64,000 nucleotides of DNA from Strigamia acuminata (GCA_949358305.1 OX442315.1:4774001-4838000); one strand, 5' to 3'; counted from the stretch's first letter, positions 29,801-40,144 are shown. Notes: generated by a model not told the origin, from the letters alone. Made by a program: numbers and translations.

Positions 29801-32494
29801 TTGCAGTTTCGAAAGTTATTTAAATCTAAATTTAAAAAAGTGCCTCTCATTGCAGCATCTTCACCGATTAAGAAGAAAAATAAGAAAAAATCTCTTATTC
29901 CTCGACCAACTGGTAAAAGGAAGGTGATTGGAAATGCGCCGACTTCCCGTGCGCAAATTCCATCTTCTACTGGCGTAGCTACTCCTCCAACGAGGGCACC
30001 GCCGGTTACAATCCCTCCGGTTGCACCAGCCCCAGTTGTGCAACCAACTGCAACACCAAATGCATCAGTTCCAGTTGCGCAACCAACCTCACAAGTAAAA
30101 ACTCCTAATTCATCACCAGTTCGTGTTTCAGTGCCTTTACGAACTCGCCGACAGCGCTCTTTAATCCCAATTCTGATAAAGAAACGAGGAAGACCACGTA
30201 AAATTAATATTGTGCCAATTTTATCTCCTCGTACTAGACGAGCAATAGCCACACGAACTCGAGCTAGATTAAAGGATCCATCTTTGATTCCTAAAACACC
30301 ACCATGGCTACCACCCAGGTATGCGGGAACTATTAAAAAGTGGACATTTCCGAAGTTATTGAAATCACAGCAAGTAGGAAGGTTGAAGGCAGTACGACGT
30401 AAATCCGCTATTCCTTCCCATGTGGTGAAACCCAAACCTAAATCAGTTTTAATTCCACCACCCTTACCTACTCCTACCCCTCCTGCAACTCCAATATCCA
30501 CTCCTATTCCTAGTTCCATTCCTCCTTCGGCAATTATTCCAACCAGAATTCCTGCGCCAATAAATCCGTCTAGTTTTAGAAAAAAGACTGTTTCGGCGCC
30601 ATCACAATTGCCGACACCTGGAACTTTGGTGGATAAAATACGACGAAATTTCCGTCGAATCACTGGAGTCCCCGCACCAATAATTCAACCTGATAGCCAT
30701 CGAAGGCTTACTACTAAACCTTCTCCTGAAATTCCAAGTTTGCCAACTCCTTCCCCAACACCCTCAATTCCTATCACCGATTTTCCTGCTATTTCTCCGC
30801 GTCAACCTTCTGAACCAGTGATGTATGATGATGTGGCGGGACCATCAGGACAGCAAAGGCCGGAAGGATATACTTCAGACCCGGATTCTGATTCCACATC
30901 GTCTGAGGACAGTTTTGGCCCCATTCGTGATATGTCGCCACCGACAAGGAGTTATTATGCGCCTCCAACATCAGCGCGAAGAACTCCATCGAGATTGCGT
31001 CCGCGACGGGAAAGGACAGTAATTGAGGATTCGAGGACTGAAGCAGAGAAGCAAGCCGAATTGGAGCACGATCCACCAATCGAACATCCTCCGTTCGAGC
31101 TGTTGCCTACTGCTGCTGAAATTATTGCTGCGCAAAGACAGGATCCCTGGTCGCGTGAGTTGATATTTTATTTAACTGCCCAAATGTTACCACTTGATCC
31201 AGATGAGGCTGCGAAAATTGTGGCTGACGCGCAAGATTTCGGCATGTATAAAGAGATGTTATGTCGCTTCCCTCCTGTCCATATTAATGAAATTAGAAAG
31301 AGGCGCCAAATATATCTCCCATTTGAACTTAGAGAAAGATATTTTCGCGCAATGCACTATCCTCCCGTAGTTGGACATATGGGGCAAGAACGAACACTCC
31401 ATCGCATTAAATCGCGCGTATTTTGGCCAAAAATGCGCGAAGATATTCGAACATGGATACAGGTTTGCGAAGCGTGTCAAAGAGCTAAACCCCTTAACAG
31501 GCTCCCATATGGAAAAATGATAATGTCCAGATCGCGCCATCTTTTCTCTGCTATCTACATCGACTATTACGGCAAGAAACCTCGATCCACAGAGGGACAT
31601 TGCTATGCCTTTGTGATGGTCGACTCTGCTAGCCGATGGTTAGACGTACGTCTAACCGAAAACTCAAATATAGCCACTACGGTGGAACAAATTCAGAAAT
31701 TCTGCAAAAGATGGGGTTTTCCCAAAATAATTATCAGCGATAATGCGCCTGCTTTTCGCTCACCAGAATTTCGTAGCCAAATCCAGCAACTTGGCGCAAT
31801 AAATAGATATACCGCCGCGTATCACCCGCAAGGTAATATTGCGGAAAGACTTAACCAATCATTAAAGAACTGTATATTAGCATATATTGATGATGACCAT
31901 ACTAGATGGGATGTCAACATTGGATATTTCGTGCTCGCGATTAATTCGGCGTATCAAATTTCTTTAAAGTATTCACCCTTTAAAATGGTAACAGGCCAGG
32001 AAGCTCGATTTCCGGGCGACCTGGATAGCGACACGGATGACGGAGAACCGTTGCCGCCCGTGGAAGCTGAGAATTTGCACGAACATATGCGTAGAATGCG
32101 AGAAAGCGCGATTAACAACTTGCGCGAGTCCCAAATTCGACACAAAAAATGGTTCGATTTAAAACGTCGTCCCCATGACTTCCGTCCTGGCGACTGGGTA
32201 ACTTTGCGCAATCGGCAACCTTCGTCTGCCGATAAACAATTCGCAGCAGGTTTACGCCAACGGACTGAAGGTGTATATGTTATACATAGATTGGTGGGCC
32301 CCAATACAGTAATCCTAATGGATGAAAACGGCCAAAAAACCCAGCCTTATAATGTCGTGGAATTGCGACATTGGTTTTTTGCCGAGGCCAACTTTTTAAC
32401 TTTAAAAGACGTTGAAATTATTGATAAACATGTTGAAATTTTTGCTGTCAACACTTTAGATATTTTTTCTGCCTATTTTCTTTCATTTAAGTAA
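26849..32494 (+). CDS. pol: Pol polyprotein with a long basic, Pro-rich insert
   Basis: 1881 residues. Protease LLDSGA with Asp178. Reverse transcriptase with YIDD at 674-677. RNase H with TDAS (Asp824). An insert of about 460 residues (about 950-1410) is rich in Pro, Ser, Lys and Arg and holds an AT-hook core, KKRGRPRK, near residue 1110. Integrase HHCC zinc domain starts at about 1503 (H..H, CEACQ). Catalytic triad D1572, D1631, E1666 with 34 residues between the last two. A GPY/F-like C-terminal segment follows. Gypsy Pols normally pass from RNase H to integrase through a short linker, so the insert is unusual. All catalytic residues are present and the frame is open, so it is probably active. 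Confidence 0.92.
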   Translation: MSRPAFRAKHLKSKRRASPLINLKEDNPSQVNSTTSPTVITLSEYKPVSSVISSSSSIITPATRASDLQTAVPEAVKEALPKLTDLQPVISKKNPKVTIVSKITKTLPIIKSTSSATTTEAPKEVISPMKVSFVMLTPEELKETQEPIIEITHGDRLCKKAPCVKISWANVACTALLDSGAQTCVMSEDVFQQLHEKMGLDFVNLHERVQVASGDIVDSTKSMQFALRAPIGIIKFICMVLPDAKMDMLLGRDFCTAAGIDIDHARQQWSMVGSNEIRKFMTYEEAKKSESILVLPFAPEETQDPSNPPAAISEIVPTKILRKPDPVSEINCLLLAHRPLQQEIFEYPHDDAQYRVKQVRHRAQREWSNIWSPKRKETSKISSNSKKTISRKLTLSQFRRLRRLRRKINVIRPIAKQLVAQRAKDINAKKESIINIFSTAQPDNGGNNSKLNINDINFLQYQPSADPTDLDWIYHQLWNKLTVPQIKLLIKTLQPISQIFREEIGLCNNTEYEVNLKPDFRPIHVPVRPVNPAKKAIIDKYIDKKLQQGIIRRSQSDCAVAPVVVPKKTGEWRTAMDFRPINAQTIPDVYPLPDIDNIFAYLGGAHWFSIIDGREAFHQIGVRKGDERYLAFITHRGLFEYVRMPFGPINGPATLQRAMNKTLAKYLYKFVFVYIDDVIIFSRTFEEHVQHLRLVLEELFNAGFTMNANKTELCQKRLEVLGHIVESGQITPNPKKVVAIQNYPAPTSLRELQRFKGMVGYYQSFIANFSKISEVFRPLLKKDAIWIWTDAQQLAFEYLKDQIAIPTLKRRFPSWKKPFILQTDASYSGLGAALMQLNDEGVRIPIAFASRALNSAEKNYKVTEIECLAAVWGVKRFRAYLEMMPFYLESDHQSLKWLFQQREPTGRLARWVLSLSDYKFTFLHCSGCKNKVADALSRAPVDPPEVDDEDDSPEVDEACYLAYFDDCNEWPALNIIKELPKDINLQFRKLFKSKFKKVPLIAASSPIKKKNKKKSLIPRPTGKRKVIGNAPTSRAQIPSSTGVATPPTRAPPVTIPPVAPAPVVQPTATPNASVPVAQPTSQVKTPNSSPVRVSVPLRTRRQRSLIPILIKKRGRPRKINIVPILSPRTRRAIATRTRARLKDPSLIPKTPPWLPPRYAGTIKKWTFPKLLKSQQVGRLKAVRRKSAIPSHVVKPKPKSVLIPPPLPTPTPPATPISTPIPSSIPPSAIIPTRIPAPINPSSFRKKTVSAPSQLPTPGTLVDKIRRNFRRITGVPAPIIQPDSHRRLTTKPSPEIPSLPTPSPTPSIPITDFPAISPRQPSEPVMYDDVAGPSGQQRPEGYTSDPDSDSTSSEDSFGPIRDMSPPTRSYYAPPTSARRTPSRLRPRRERTVIEDSRTEAEKQAELEHDPPIEHPPFELLPTAAEIIAAQRQDPWSRELIFYLTAQMLPLDPDEAAKIVADAQDFGMYKEMLCRFPPVHINEIRKRRQIYLPFELRERYFRAMHYPPVVGHMGQERTLHRIKSRVFWPKMREDIRTWIQVCEACQRAKPLNRLPYGKMIMSRSRHLFSAIYIDYYGKKPRSTEGHCYAFVMVDSASRWLDVRLTENSNIATTVEQIQKFCKRWGFPKIIISDNAPAFRSPEFRSQIQQLGAINRYTAAYHPQGNIAERLNQSLKNCILAYIDDDHTRWDVNIGYFVLAINSAYQISLKYSPFKMVTGQEARFPGDLDSDTDDGEPLPPVEAENLHEHMRRMRESAINNLRESQIRHKKWFDLKRRPHDFRPGDWVTLRNRQPSSADKQFAAGLRQRTEGVYVIHRLVGPNTVILMDENGQKTQPYNVVELRHWFFAEANFLTLKDVEIIDKHVEIFAVNTLDIFSAYFLSFK

Positions 32495-32506
32495 TTTTCT
32501 TTGATT

Positions 32507-32510
<4 letters not shown>

Positions 32511-32540
<30 letters not shown>
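32511..32540 (+). repeat. Internal A30 homopolymer after pol
   Basis: Thirty consecutive A residues start 17 bp after the pol stop. A tail-like tract inside an LTR element could mark past recombination with a polyadenylated transcript. The 32541-33265 spacer after it has no coding features beyond weak ORFs. Confidence 0.9.
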
Positions 32541-32542
<2 letters not shown>

Positions 32543-33265
32543 AAGTGTAATCCGGTGTAAATCTATCTTTACTACCTATTGTGTTTAAAAACTATTTTTC
32601 CTTTCATTCTAAATTTATTCATCCTAATTTTTATGTTTTATATTATTTTATGTTTTCTTCATATTTTATATTTAATGTTCCGTGTTATGTGTTCATGTTT
32701 ATATTCACTTGCGATTGGAAAATGGCTAAGTCCATTTCAATCAGGGACTATGTCCGTCACCAGAGTGCGCGATGCCAATTAACCTCTAAACAATAGCACG
32801 TGGTTATTTCCACAATTCATTTAAGTTATTCAATTAATATATGCGCACTTTATTTAAATTAATATTTTGTGTTCTGAATTATGACTTGTTTATCTCACCA
32901 TCCTTATTTAATCACTTTGAAACAAGAGTTTTGAGCGAAGACAACTTTCGTTAACTTCTGAATTCCAACACTGAATGTCGCCTTTCTATTGCAATTAGTT
33001 AGTGTCTAACCTCGAACCCGACTTTATTACATGTGCGAGTTTTCAATCGTTCATCGAAGCTTCTCGAAGCAAAGTTTTACGACTCGTTACATTCCTAGGA
33101 GTATTCTTTAGTCCTCGTTGTTTGTTTCGTTCTGTGCGCGTTCGTGTTGTTGCGCTTCGTAATTGTGAGTATCGTTTGTCAAACGTATTATTTGTTCTGT
33201 GTATTTATATAAGTATTGCCTCCACCAACTTAGGCGCATTATACTCAACATATATCGAAACTAAC

Positions 33266-36037
33266 ATGGCGTGTTGCAACGAGGACTTCCCGGGAAGAAA
33301 ATACCCTAAAAACTATCGAACACCGCCTTTACATGCGGCGGGTCCTCCGAAGTTTCCGCACAACCATCCCGACGATCCACTCGATGCCGGGTTTCCCAAC
33401 TACGAGATATGTCCGGTATGTTCCTGTTACGGTAAAGAGATAGACCCGCCGCGGCCCGAGTGCAAGTGCCGAGCATGTGATGGTCGAGGAGATTTACGGC
33501 GCAATTTACACATTGTTTGGATGCGCCAGATTTATGGTTGGGTGTTGAGGAGATACGAACAAGACCATGTGATTATAGTGAGTGTAATATATCCGCCATT
33601 CCGCCCGCTGAACGGTAGTCCGGTGTCAATACAAAGGTTCCGGACGATCCACTTCTGGTATTGGCACCGGGCGCAACGAGTTGCGCACACAAATCGCATT
33701 ACACCGCGACAATGGATTTATCCGATGGCGGAAGTAGTACAACTTTTATATATTCAAGTGCCAAATTTACTCCAGGACGAGGTGGAAGGTTTAGCCCCCA
33801 TGTTAAAGGAACAACATCTTGTCGACCAAATGCAATCTGCGACAATTCGTTATTTTCATCCATTTCCAGGGGATGCCTCGATGATGAGCGAGCAGGTGGA
33901 ATTGGTTGCGGAAACACAAGGCGCCATGGACACCATAGATACGAATGATCAGTCGGTATTACCCTATTTTACAAGAAATCGTCCACCATGTTCAATTAAC
34001 AGGCGAGAAGATCGTGCGGAAAAACTTACGCAGAAAGTGCTTGGTAAGATCGAGGACACAAGAGTGCCTCTGCGTCGAGACGAAACTAGGGACACCAATA
34101 CAACCCGATACCGTCCACAGCCATCTGAGGAAACTCTTGCGCAAGCAACAGCGCAATTGGCCGGTTTATCCATTGATGATAACGGGGATGATGAGGACGA
34201 CGATGACTCCATGTTCACGAGTGTATCTACCCATATTGATTTAATTCCAGCTACAAAGGACGAGAACTTAAACCCGCCTTGTGATTTGCGCTATTTTTCC
34301 GGCCGTTCTACGTTAGGAAGGGTGACTGAACAAGAAATGGCGGAGTTAACTCGTGTGCATAACGAAGAAATCGCCCAGGGTCGCTCCAGCATTCCACTGG
34401 TTCGGGACAACGAATCAAGTTTCAGTGTAACCCCGTCCATTTGTGGAGTGGCTCATGAGATTTTTACAGAAACACCGGCTGCGCAGGTCCAGGACGTTCG
34501 AAAGTTGGAGCGGAAAATGGCCGATCCACGATTGTCCAATGTTCCGACCATGCAGCAACCCCGCGGACCACCACTCAGTGCACGACTTCCTCCAGCGATG
34601 CGGGAACGATTTGCACAATCGCCACAGAATGCGAATTTATCTGCATCTTCTTTGGAACTAGTTGCTAATAACAATCTTAATTCCAATACAGGTGCCCGAC
34701 CAAAGCTTTTGGCAAAGAAAAATATTCTCGTGACAGCTTCGAGTGAAATTTCTACCACAACAACGGCAACCAAAGCAACAGAAGCACCATCGTGCTCAGC
34801 GTCAAAAATCTCGAACATTCCAGTGTCGACGCCTGGACCCATCACCTATGCGCAGTTACCATCGCGCAATGTTTCCACGACTACAAAGGCCGCTTCCACA
34901 CCAAGTACGATTTCGGTCTCCTCTAGTCAGACTTCGACGCCGCCCCCTCGAGTGGCTCCTACCGAAGCCAGCGCGACTTTTGCCTCTGATGGGGCACAGG
35001 CTCTTGGAGATATTGCCTCTCATTGCGATCTGGCAGTTGACCGATACGGCGTAACAACGAAACCGGTAAATTCTCTGGAACTAATTCCCGATTTATTAGA
35101 CGAATTCGAAGTCGAAATTTGCGTAAAGGGGCCAGAAGTATCTAAGACCCGATTTCATATGGAACGTAAAGGATGGATTGCGCTTTTAGAACATATGATG
35201 GACAAAGATTTTGAGATACTTCGTGTGGATTTCCGTAACATTCATGGTCAGATGAAGACTCGCATTCGCGATATGGCTGCTCAAGTATTGAGGCGGATGT
35301 CGGAGTGCGATATCTACGATCATGATGGCGTTCTGGAGCAGTTGATTTGGATCATGCATGAGGAAATCTCGCGCATGATCTATCACATTCGGCGCCGTCG
35401 TGACTACGAGCGAATGACCACCGAGCAACGTCAACGGGAGTACGAGCAGAAACATGCGGCGGAAAAAGCACGCGTTGCCGAGATCCATCGTGTTGAGGAG
35501 GAAAAGAAAGCGATCCAGGAAGCTAAGGAAGCGGAAGAAAAGCGACGCGCTGAGGAAACTCGTTTAAACGAATTGCGAGAGATGCTTCAAACTTCAGCTC
35601 ACCATCACGAATTTGCGCCATCCATTCCACCAGGTCCGGGTTTCTCGGGTTGGGACGATGCCCCACCCACAATTACTTTAGAACTTTTGCCTAGCTTGAT
35701 GTCTCCAGCGGCTATTATCTGCAACTTCGCTAACGGTCGAGGTGAGTGTCTTCAATTTGGAATGTCAACACAAGCGCAACGACAACTTTTCCGTTCCCTC
35801 GCTGTGGCTGATCTGCGCATGCCTTTGGCCGAAGCTAATCCATTATTAAATCTATTATATCGACGATATGGCGAGTTATTTCTCGACCATTGTCGGAACG
35901 AGATTAACCGACGAGGTGCAACTAATTTTCATGATGCGCAGCGCATAGTGGTAGAAATTGCGTTTAATATGATTAAATATTTCCGAATTCCTCGTCATCG
36001 CGAAATCTTAGAAAAGGATTTCGAACAACAATCCTAA
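33266..36037 (+). CDS. Third ORF of the LTR element, not envelope-like
   Basis: 923 residues from the ATG at 33266 (MACCNEDFPG). The frame is open back to 33002, but the start at 33266 follows a good 3' splice site (ctccaccaacttag, about 33220-33233), so a spliced subgenomic mRNA is likely. Features: Cys-rich motif C-x2-C-x-C ... C-x-C-x2-C at about residues 50-75, an acidic and low-complexity Ser/Thr/Pro centre, a helical region near 590-690, a highly charged coiled coil at about 715-775, and a compact C-terminal domain. No signal peptide is visible from this start, and there is no C-terminal membrane anchor and no furin-type site. I do not recognise the family. A virion-associated or nucleic-acid-binding accessory role is possible but unproven. 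Confidence 0.75.
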   Translation: MACCNEDFPGRKYPKNYRTPPLHAAGPPKFPHNHPDDPLDAGFPNYEICPVCSCYGKEIDPPRPECKCRACDGRGDLRRNLHIVWMRQIYGWVLRRYEQDHVIIVSVIYPPFRPLNGSPVSIQRFRTIHFWYWHRAQRVAHTNRITPRQWIYPMAEVVQLLYIQVPNLLQDEVEGLAPMLKEQHLVDQMQSATIRYFHPFPGDASMMSEQVELVAETQGAMDTIDTNDQSVLPYFTRNRPPCSINRREDRAEKLTQKVLGKIEDTRVPLRRDETRDTNTTRYRPQPSEETLAQATAQLAGLSIDDNGDDEDDDDSMFTSVSTHIDLIPATKDENLNPPCDLRYFSGRSTLGRVTEQEMAELTRVHNEEIAQGRSSIPLVRDNESSFSVTPSICGVAHEIFTETPAAQVQDVRKLERKMADPRLSNVPTMQQPRGPPLSARLPPAMRERFAQSPQNANLSASSLELVANNNLNSNTGARPKLLAKKNILVTASSEISTTTTATKATEAPSCSASKISNIPVSTPGPITYAQLPSRNVSTTTKAASTPSTISVSSSQTSTPPPRVAPTEASATFASDGAQALGDIASHCDLAVDRYGVTTKPVNSLELIPDLLDEFEVEICVKGPEVSKTRFHMERKGWIALLEHMMDKDFEILRVDFRNIHGQMKTRIRDMAAQVLRRMSECDIYDHDGVLEQLIWIMHEEISRMIYHIRRRRDYERMTTEQRQREYEQKHAAEKARVAEIHRVEEEKKAIQEAKEAEEKRRAEETRLNELREMLQTSAHHHEFAPSIPPGPGFSGWDDAPPTITLELLPSLMSPAAIICNFANGRGECLQFGMSTQAQRQLFRSLAVADLRMPLAEANPLLNLLYRRYGELFLDHCRNEINRRGATNFHDAQRIVVEIAFNMIKYFRIPRHREILEKDFEQQS

Positions 36038-37900
36038 ACGTGACTTTGTGTGCAATTTGTTTGCAAATTGAAGTCAGGAGATCGTATTAATGGGCGCTTC
36101 GTAAAATTCCTCCGCTTCGGCGTTGAGTTGAAGGACTTGATACGAGGATCCTGGTGATTTGCGAAGACCTTGTGCGCACTTCAACCTACTATACATCATT
36201 ATTTTGTGTTTTCATCATCATTTAACCCGAATTGTGTCCAAAAATGCGCCGCCAGATAGTGGATCTCTGGTAAATGCCCTAATAAAACATCTCCGCATTT
36301 GTGCGTTGAGTTTGGGCTGGCCTGCATTTAAATATCCTCACGGTATCCACAACCAACATTCATCATCATCTTTAAATCTTCATCATTTTCCCGTTCCGCC
36401 ATGCGATTCCATTGATGAGGCGCTCCGTAAAACATCTCTCGAGTTGGAGGACTTGATGGAACGAGCTTGGGCAGCGGTAGTGTGTTGATTTGAAGAACAA
36501 ATAATTATTATTAGTGTTTCATCATAAATGTTATTATTTTTGCGCAACTTTTCAATTGTGATAATTCTCACTGATAATTTATATTTTTATTTAATTATTT
36601 TTACGTTTTTAGTGCTTTAGAATCGGACAATTGGATTTTTAGTACTACAATTATATTTTATTTAAGTGCAATTATGATTTTGATAATTTTCTAGTTATAT
36701 TATTGAAATATCTATTTTAGTTTAATGATTTTGATATCTTTTTGTGCTATAATCATTCCAGAATTATCTCCATTTAATTATGATAATTTCTTCCGAAGTT
36801 TAGGAATTTAATTTCGTTTAAATTTTATTTCCATTGTTATTTTTAGCGCAATTATTCTGGAATGATTCAAGTTAGTATTCAATGTTTTCATTTATTTAAT
36901 GAATGTTTTTTCTATGGATATTTAATATCTAATCAAGATTATTGTGATATTTAACTAATTTTTCATGATTACTTTAATTCTGTGATTTTTGAGATCAACG
37001 TGTTTAAATCCGTGGCGATACGAGTTGTATTGTGCGCGCGGGTATTTGTTATGTTTCTAATATTACATTTTTGTTTTCCATTCCATTCATAGAATTAATA
37101 ACCTAATTATCTTTGCGCAAAGTTTTGCGCATCCATTTTAAAAGTTCCTATTAACCTGAAATCATATTTACCTTATGCAGGTTGCATAAATTATGTACCT
37201 TACTTTTGTTTTTGTCCGTTTTGCGCAATTACGCGCATTCTACCATAACATAAATACCCAATTTGATATTAATAAATCCCATCCTGATTCGTGATAATTC
37301 TCATGTGTCGGCTCTTTATTTTTGTTTAATTTAAAACTGTTTATTCGATGATTTTTATACAAGAAGCAGAAGTTTATTTATACAAAAAGTAAAAAGTAAA
37401 AGTGTTTAAAGTTTTTATTACATAAATTGTTTGGGTAAAGTGTATAGACTCTCGTCCGTCCTAGGTATCGTCGGCCCCTTTAGGTTTAGTGTTCGCCCTC
37501 CTTGTGTCGTCCCTGTTTCGGTTTGTGATTTCGAGTAAAATGATTTAAAATTTACCATTGTGACTTTATAAAAAATCTTAGTTTAAATTTATTTTCAAAA
37601 GCCATGGTGATTTATTAATTCTTTGCTTTTAATAATTTAATTGATTTTTGATATTTAATCTAGTATTGTTTAACTTTTGTTTATCATTTTGACCAGGTTG
37701 TTAAATCTTTGCACCACGTGCATTATTTTAGACAGAGTTGTTAAGTCTTTGCGCAGACGCGCATCATTTTTTGTTTAATTTATTTAATTTATTTTTTGAG
37801 AATTTGTATAGTTTTTGCGCATAGCGCATTATTATTGTATGACTTTCCTTGTCTCTTATCCTTTTATTCTCTTCGATAAATCTCGAATAATAAAAGCCTA
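36038..37900 (+). other. 3' noncoding region of the LTR element
   Basis: About 1.9 kb, very AT-rich, with no ORF above 110 residues. Frequent tgcgca/gcgcat motifs are scattered in it. A 5' stretch (about 36080-36130, aattcctccgcttcggcgttgag) is repeated loosely near 36270-36315 and 36417-36450, which suggests small local duplications. Confidence 0.6.
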
Positions 37901-37912
37901 AGGGGGGAGGGA
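37901..37912 (+). promoter_or_regulatory. Polypurine tract
   Basis: AGGGGGGAGGGA immediately precedes the 3' LTR. This is the plus-strand primer expected for reverse transcription. Confidence 0.88.
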
Positions 37913-38584
37913 TGTCACGGGCAGGTTACCCACCCTTCTTTTTTATTCATTTCTAACTTAGACTGACCCAATCTTAAGTTTTCTTATTTTTTCCCAATCT
38001 TTCTTTTCATCTAACATCGATGAATCATCTCTAAATATATGCGCAGCCTCATTGCGCGCATCTTATTATTTCCAACAATTAACCTTATTTTATACCTTCC
38101 ACCCCCTCACCCACTCCAATCGACCTGGTCACATGACTCATGTTTACCTGGTCGCTACTTTTATCCATAATACACACTGCTCATACTTCTCTCAACGAGT
38201 TAAGACCTCTTAGATTGAATTGAGTTTGTCAATCTTTCTTTCGCGCTTTAACACGCGCACCTTCTAATTTAACACTTAATAGCGCCTCTTTTTGCCCACC
38301 TTTTATCCCTTCGCATGCCTGTGACATCCTACGCCCACCCGCATATGAATATCACTGTGCATACTCATTCTTTTTAAACGTAAAGACCCACAACGTGAGA
38401 TTGAGCCCGTCGAATATAAATAATGTGTGTTACAGCGAGTTAGGTTTATTCACCGTCCGATATCCGCATATGACGATGGCACAAACAGAGTAAATCTACG
38501 AACTTTGCCCGCTGAATTGCGCTAACATCACCTTGCGCGTAAATTCAGATCAAATCAATTAAACATCTAAGTTGATTCGTAACA
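37913..38584 (+). repeat. 3' LTR
   Basis: 672 bp, same length as the 5' LTR with no mismatch noticed. Followed by the ACTT duplication. Confidence 0.93.
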
Positions 38585-38588
38585 ACTT

Positions 38589-39617
38589 TATCTTCCCAAG
38601 GATGATAATTCCTCTTAGGTAACGTCGCAATGGTAAACAACCTCCATATTATACCATCTAAATCTAAGCTTGGCAGCAAAAATGCTCAGAAAAGAAAATA
38701 GGTCAAACACGTGGAACGCAGTTTGCTTACTGTGAAAGAAAATATGGATTCTTTTGTGCAAAGTTGACGAGTTAATTTGAAAGTTAATAATTAATGAATT
38801 CGTTTTTGTTCAATTCAGTTTCGATCAAAACAACTATGGCAACCGGTACTGGTAAATTCACCACAATGCTTCGTTGAATTTAAACAACCTATGTTAGTAG
38901 AGTTTATTTAGCACGGTCATCGATTCTCAAGGACTCAAATCTACGACCGGCATGTAGCACCACCTATACACCACTAAAACAATAATGGATGCCAAATCAT
39001 CCGATCAGACTCTAAAGCTGCTATTTTCTATACGAAAAAGGTTTCGATAAATTCTAAAACCAGTCTCTATCGGTTTGTATAGGATGTAACACCCTACAAA
39101 CCTGTATATTTTGTACGTTTATTTTAAAGGTTTTTTGTCACAGTCATGGCAGTCACAAAAAAAAGTGCAATCTTGTTTACCCTCTCCCGAAACGACCGTT
39201 TAAAAGTACCTAATTTATTTTAATGCCGAAAGCAGCCTCAAAAAGTTGGATTGGCATCCATCTTGTTTTGAATTTGCTCTAAGACAAGTCACATGACAGA
39301 ATTGAGGCGTAATTTAGAGTTGTGACGTCAAGTTCTGTTAGGAGTTGTAGAAAATTTGGAACAAGTTTGAACACAAGAGCTTCTAAAAGTAGGGTCACTA
39401 ATTAAGTAGAAAAGTGGTTCAAGTGTAAACTAAGAATTAGATTGATCTTGGAAGGATTTAAATGCAGGAATCTTCTGGTTATAGAATGCAATGCATTTTG
39501 TAATGCACTATTGCTTGCTATTGGTTCATTTATGCTAATAAATGCATTTGAGCATAGAAAAGTGAATTTTGGTAACTGATTCAACCAAGGGAATAAAGTT
39601 CTCAAGGTGACTGGTTA
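38589..39617. other. No gene seen
   Basis: About 1 kb of AT-rich sequence between the LTR element and the hAT MITE. No ORF with recognisable features. Confidence 0.5.
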
Positions 39618-39625
39618 TCGACCAC

Positions 39626-40037
39626 CAGTGTTGGGCGCAGTACACCCAACATGTACCGCGATACAAATACGCTGTACCTGGCTAGCTTCTGGCAAGTACG
39701 CGGTCACGGTATGCGGTACAAGTCGCTCCCACATAAAGTACCGCGGTCCCGGTACAGTACCGGTACCGGGATTTTGCGGTTCATCTCTCGGTACACCGGA
39801 AAATGCAAGAAAACATGCGGAAGTTTATATAAGACTCGAATTCTTTTACGTGTGGTGTCGTTAATTTTAATACTATTACAAGTTATTGATGTTTACACTC
39901 ACTTTAAATGGGCGTCCAAAGTATCGCGGTCACGGTACAAGGCATGCACAAAAGTACCGCGATACAGGTGGCGGTACAGTACCGGTACCGGCGGTACTGG
40001 ACTTCCTGTACAGTACCGCGTACCGTGCCCAACACTG
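39626..40037. mobile_element. hAT-type MITE, complete
   Basis: The 412-bp element starts CAGTGTTGGGCGCAGTAC and ends GTACCGTGCCCAACACTG. A perfect 8-bp target duplication TCGACCAC (39618-39625 and 40038-40045) fits hAT transposition, as does the CAGTG start. The body is rich in GGTACCG palindromes. A truncated copy is at 8767-8953, and a short terminal remnant (taccgtgcccaacactg) lies near 46412-46428. Confidence 0.88.
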
Positions 40038-40144
40038 TCGACCACCGTATTAAATTTCTGTATGAATCCGCCATGACACTGAAGACTGAGCATCTTATAT
40101 ACTCGTAGACGGAATCTGTTTGAAGATAATGCGCCGGGTCTAAA

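Larger units (their letters stand above)
24106..38584 (+). mobile_element. Complete Ty3/gypsy-type LTR element, three ORFs
   Basis: A 14,479-bp element with 672-bp LTRs at both ends that show no differences to my eye. It has TG...CA termini and a 4-bp target duplication ACTT (24102-24105 and 38585-38588). Order: LTR, PBS, gag, pol (protease, RT, RNase H, long linker, integrase), ORF3, long 3' region, PPT, LTR. RT before integrase is the Ty3/gypsy order. Intact ORFs plus matching LTRs indicate a recent insertion. At over 14 kb it is long for the group because of the Pol linker, ORF3 and a 1.9-kb 3' noncoding region. Confidence 0.93.

Noticed and set aside
29734-30663. 309-codon ORF on the minus strand across the Pol linker
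   Set aside because: It is the antisense of a Pro/Ser-rich low-complexity stretch and gives a Gly/Val-rich peptide without domain features. The plus frame is the real one.
33002-33265. N-terminal extension of ORF3 with a hydrophobic stretch (VLFVLCIYISIAS) as a signal peptide
   Set aside because: It precedes a good 3' splice acceptor and the better-placed ATG at 33266, and the rest of the protein has no membrane anchor. I judged it to be leader sequence, though it cannot be excluded.
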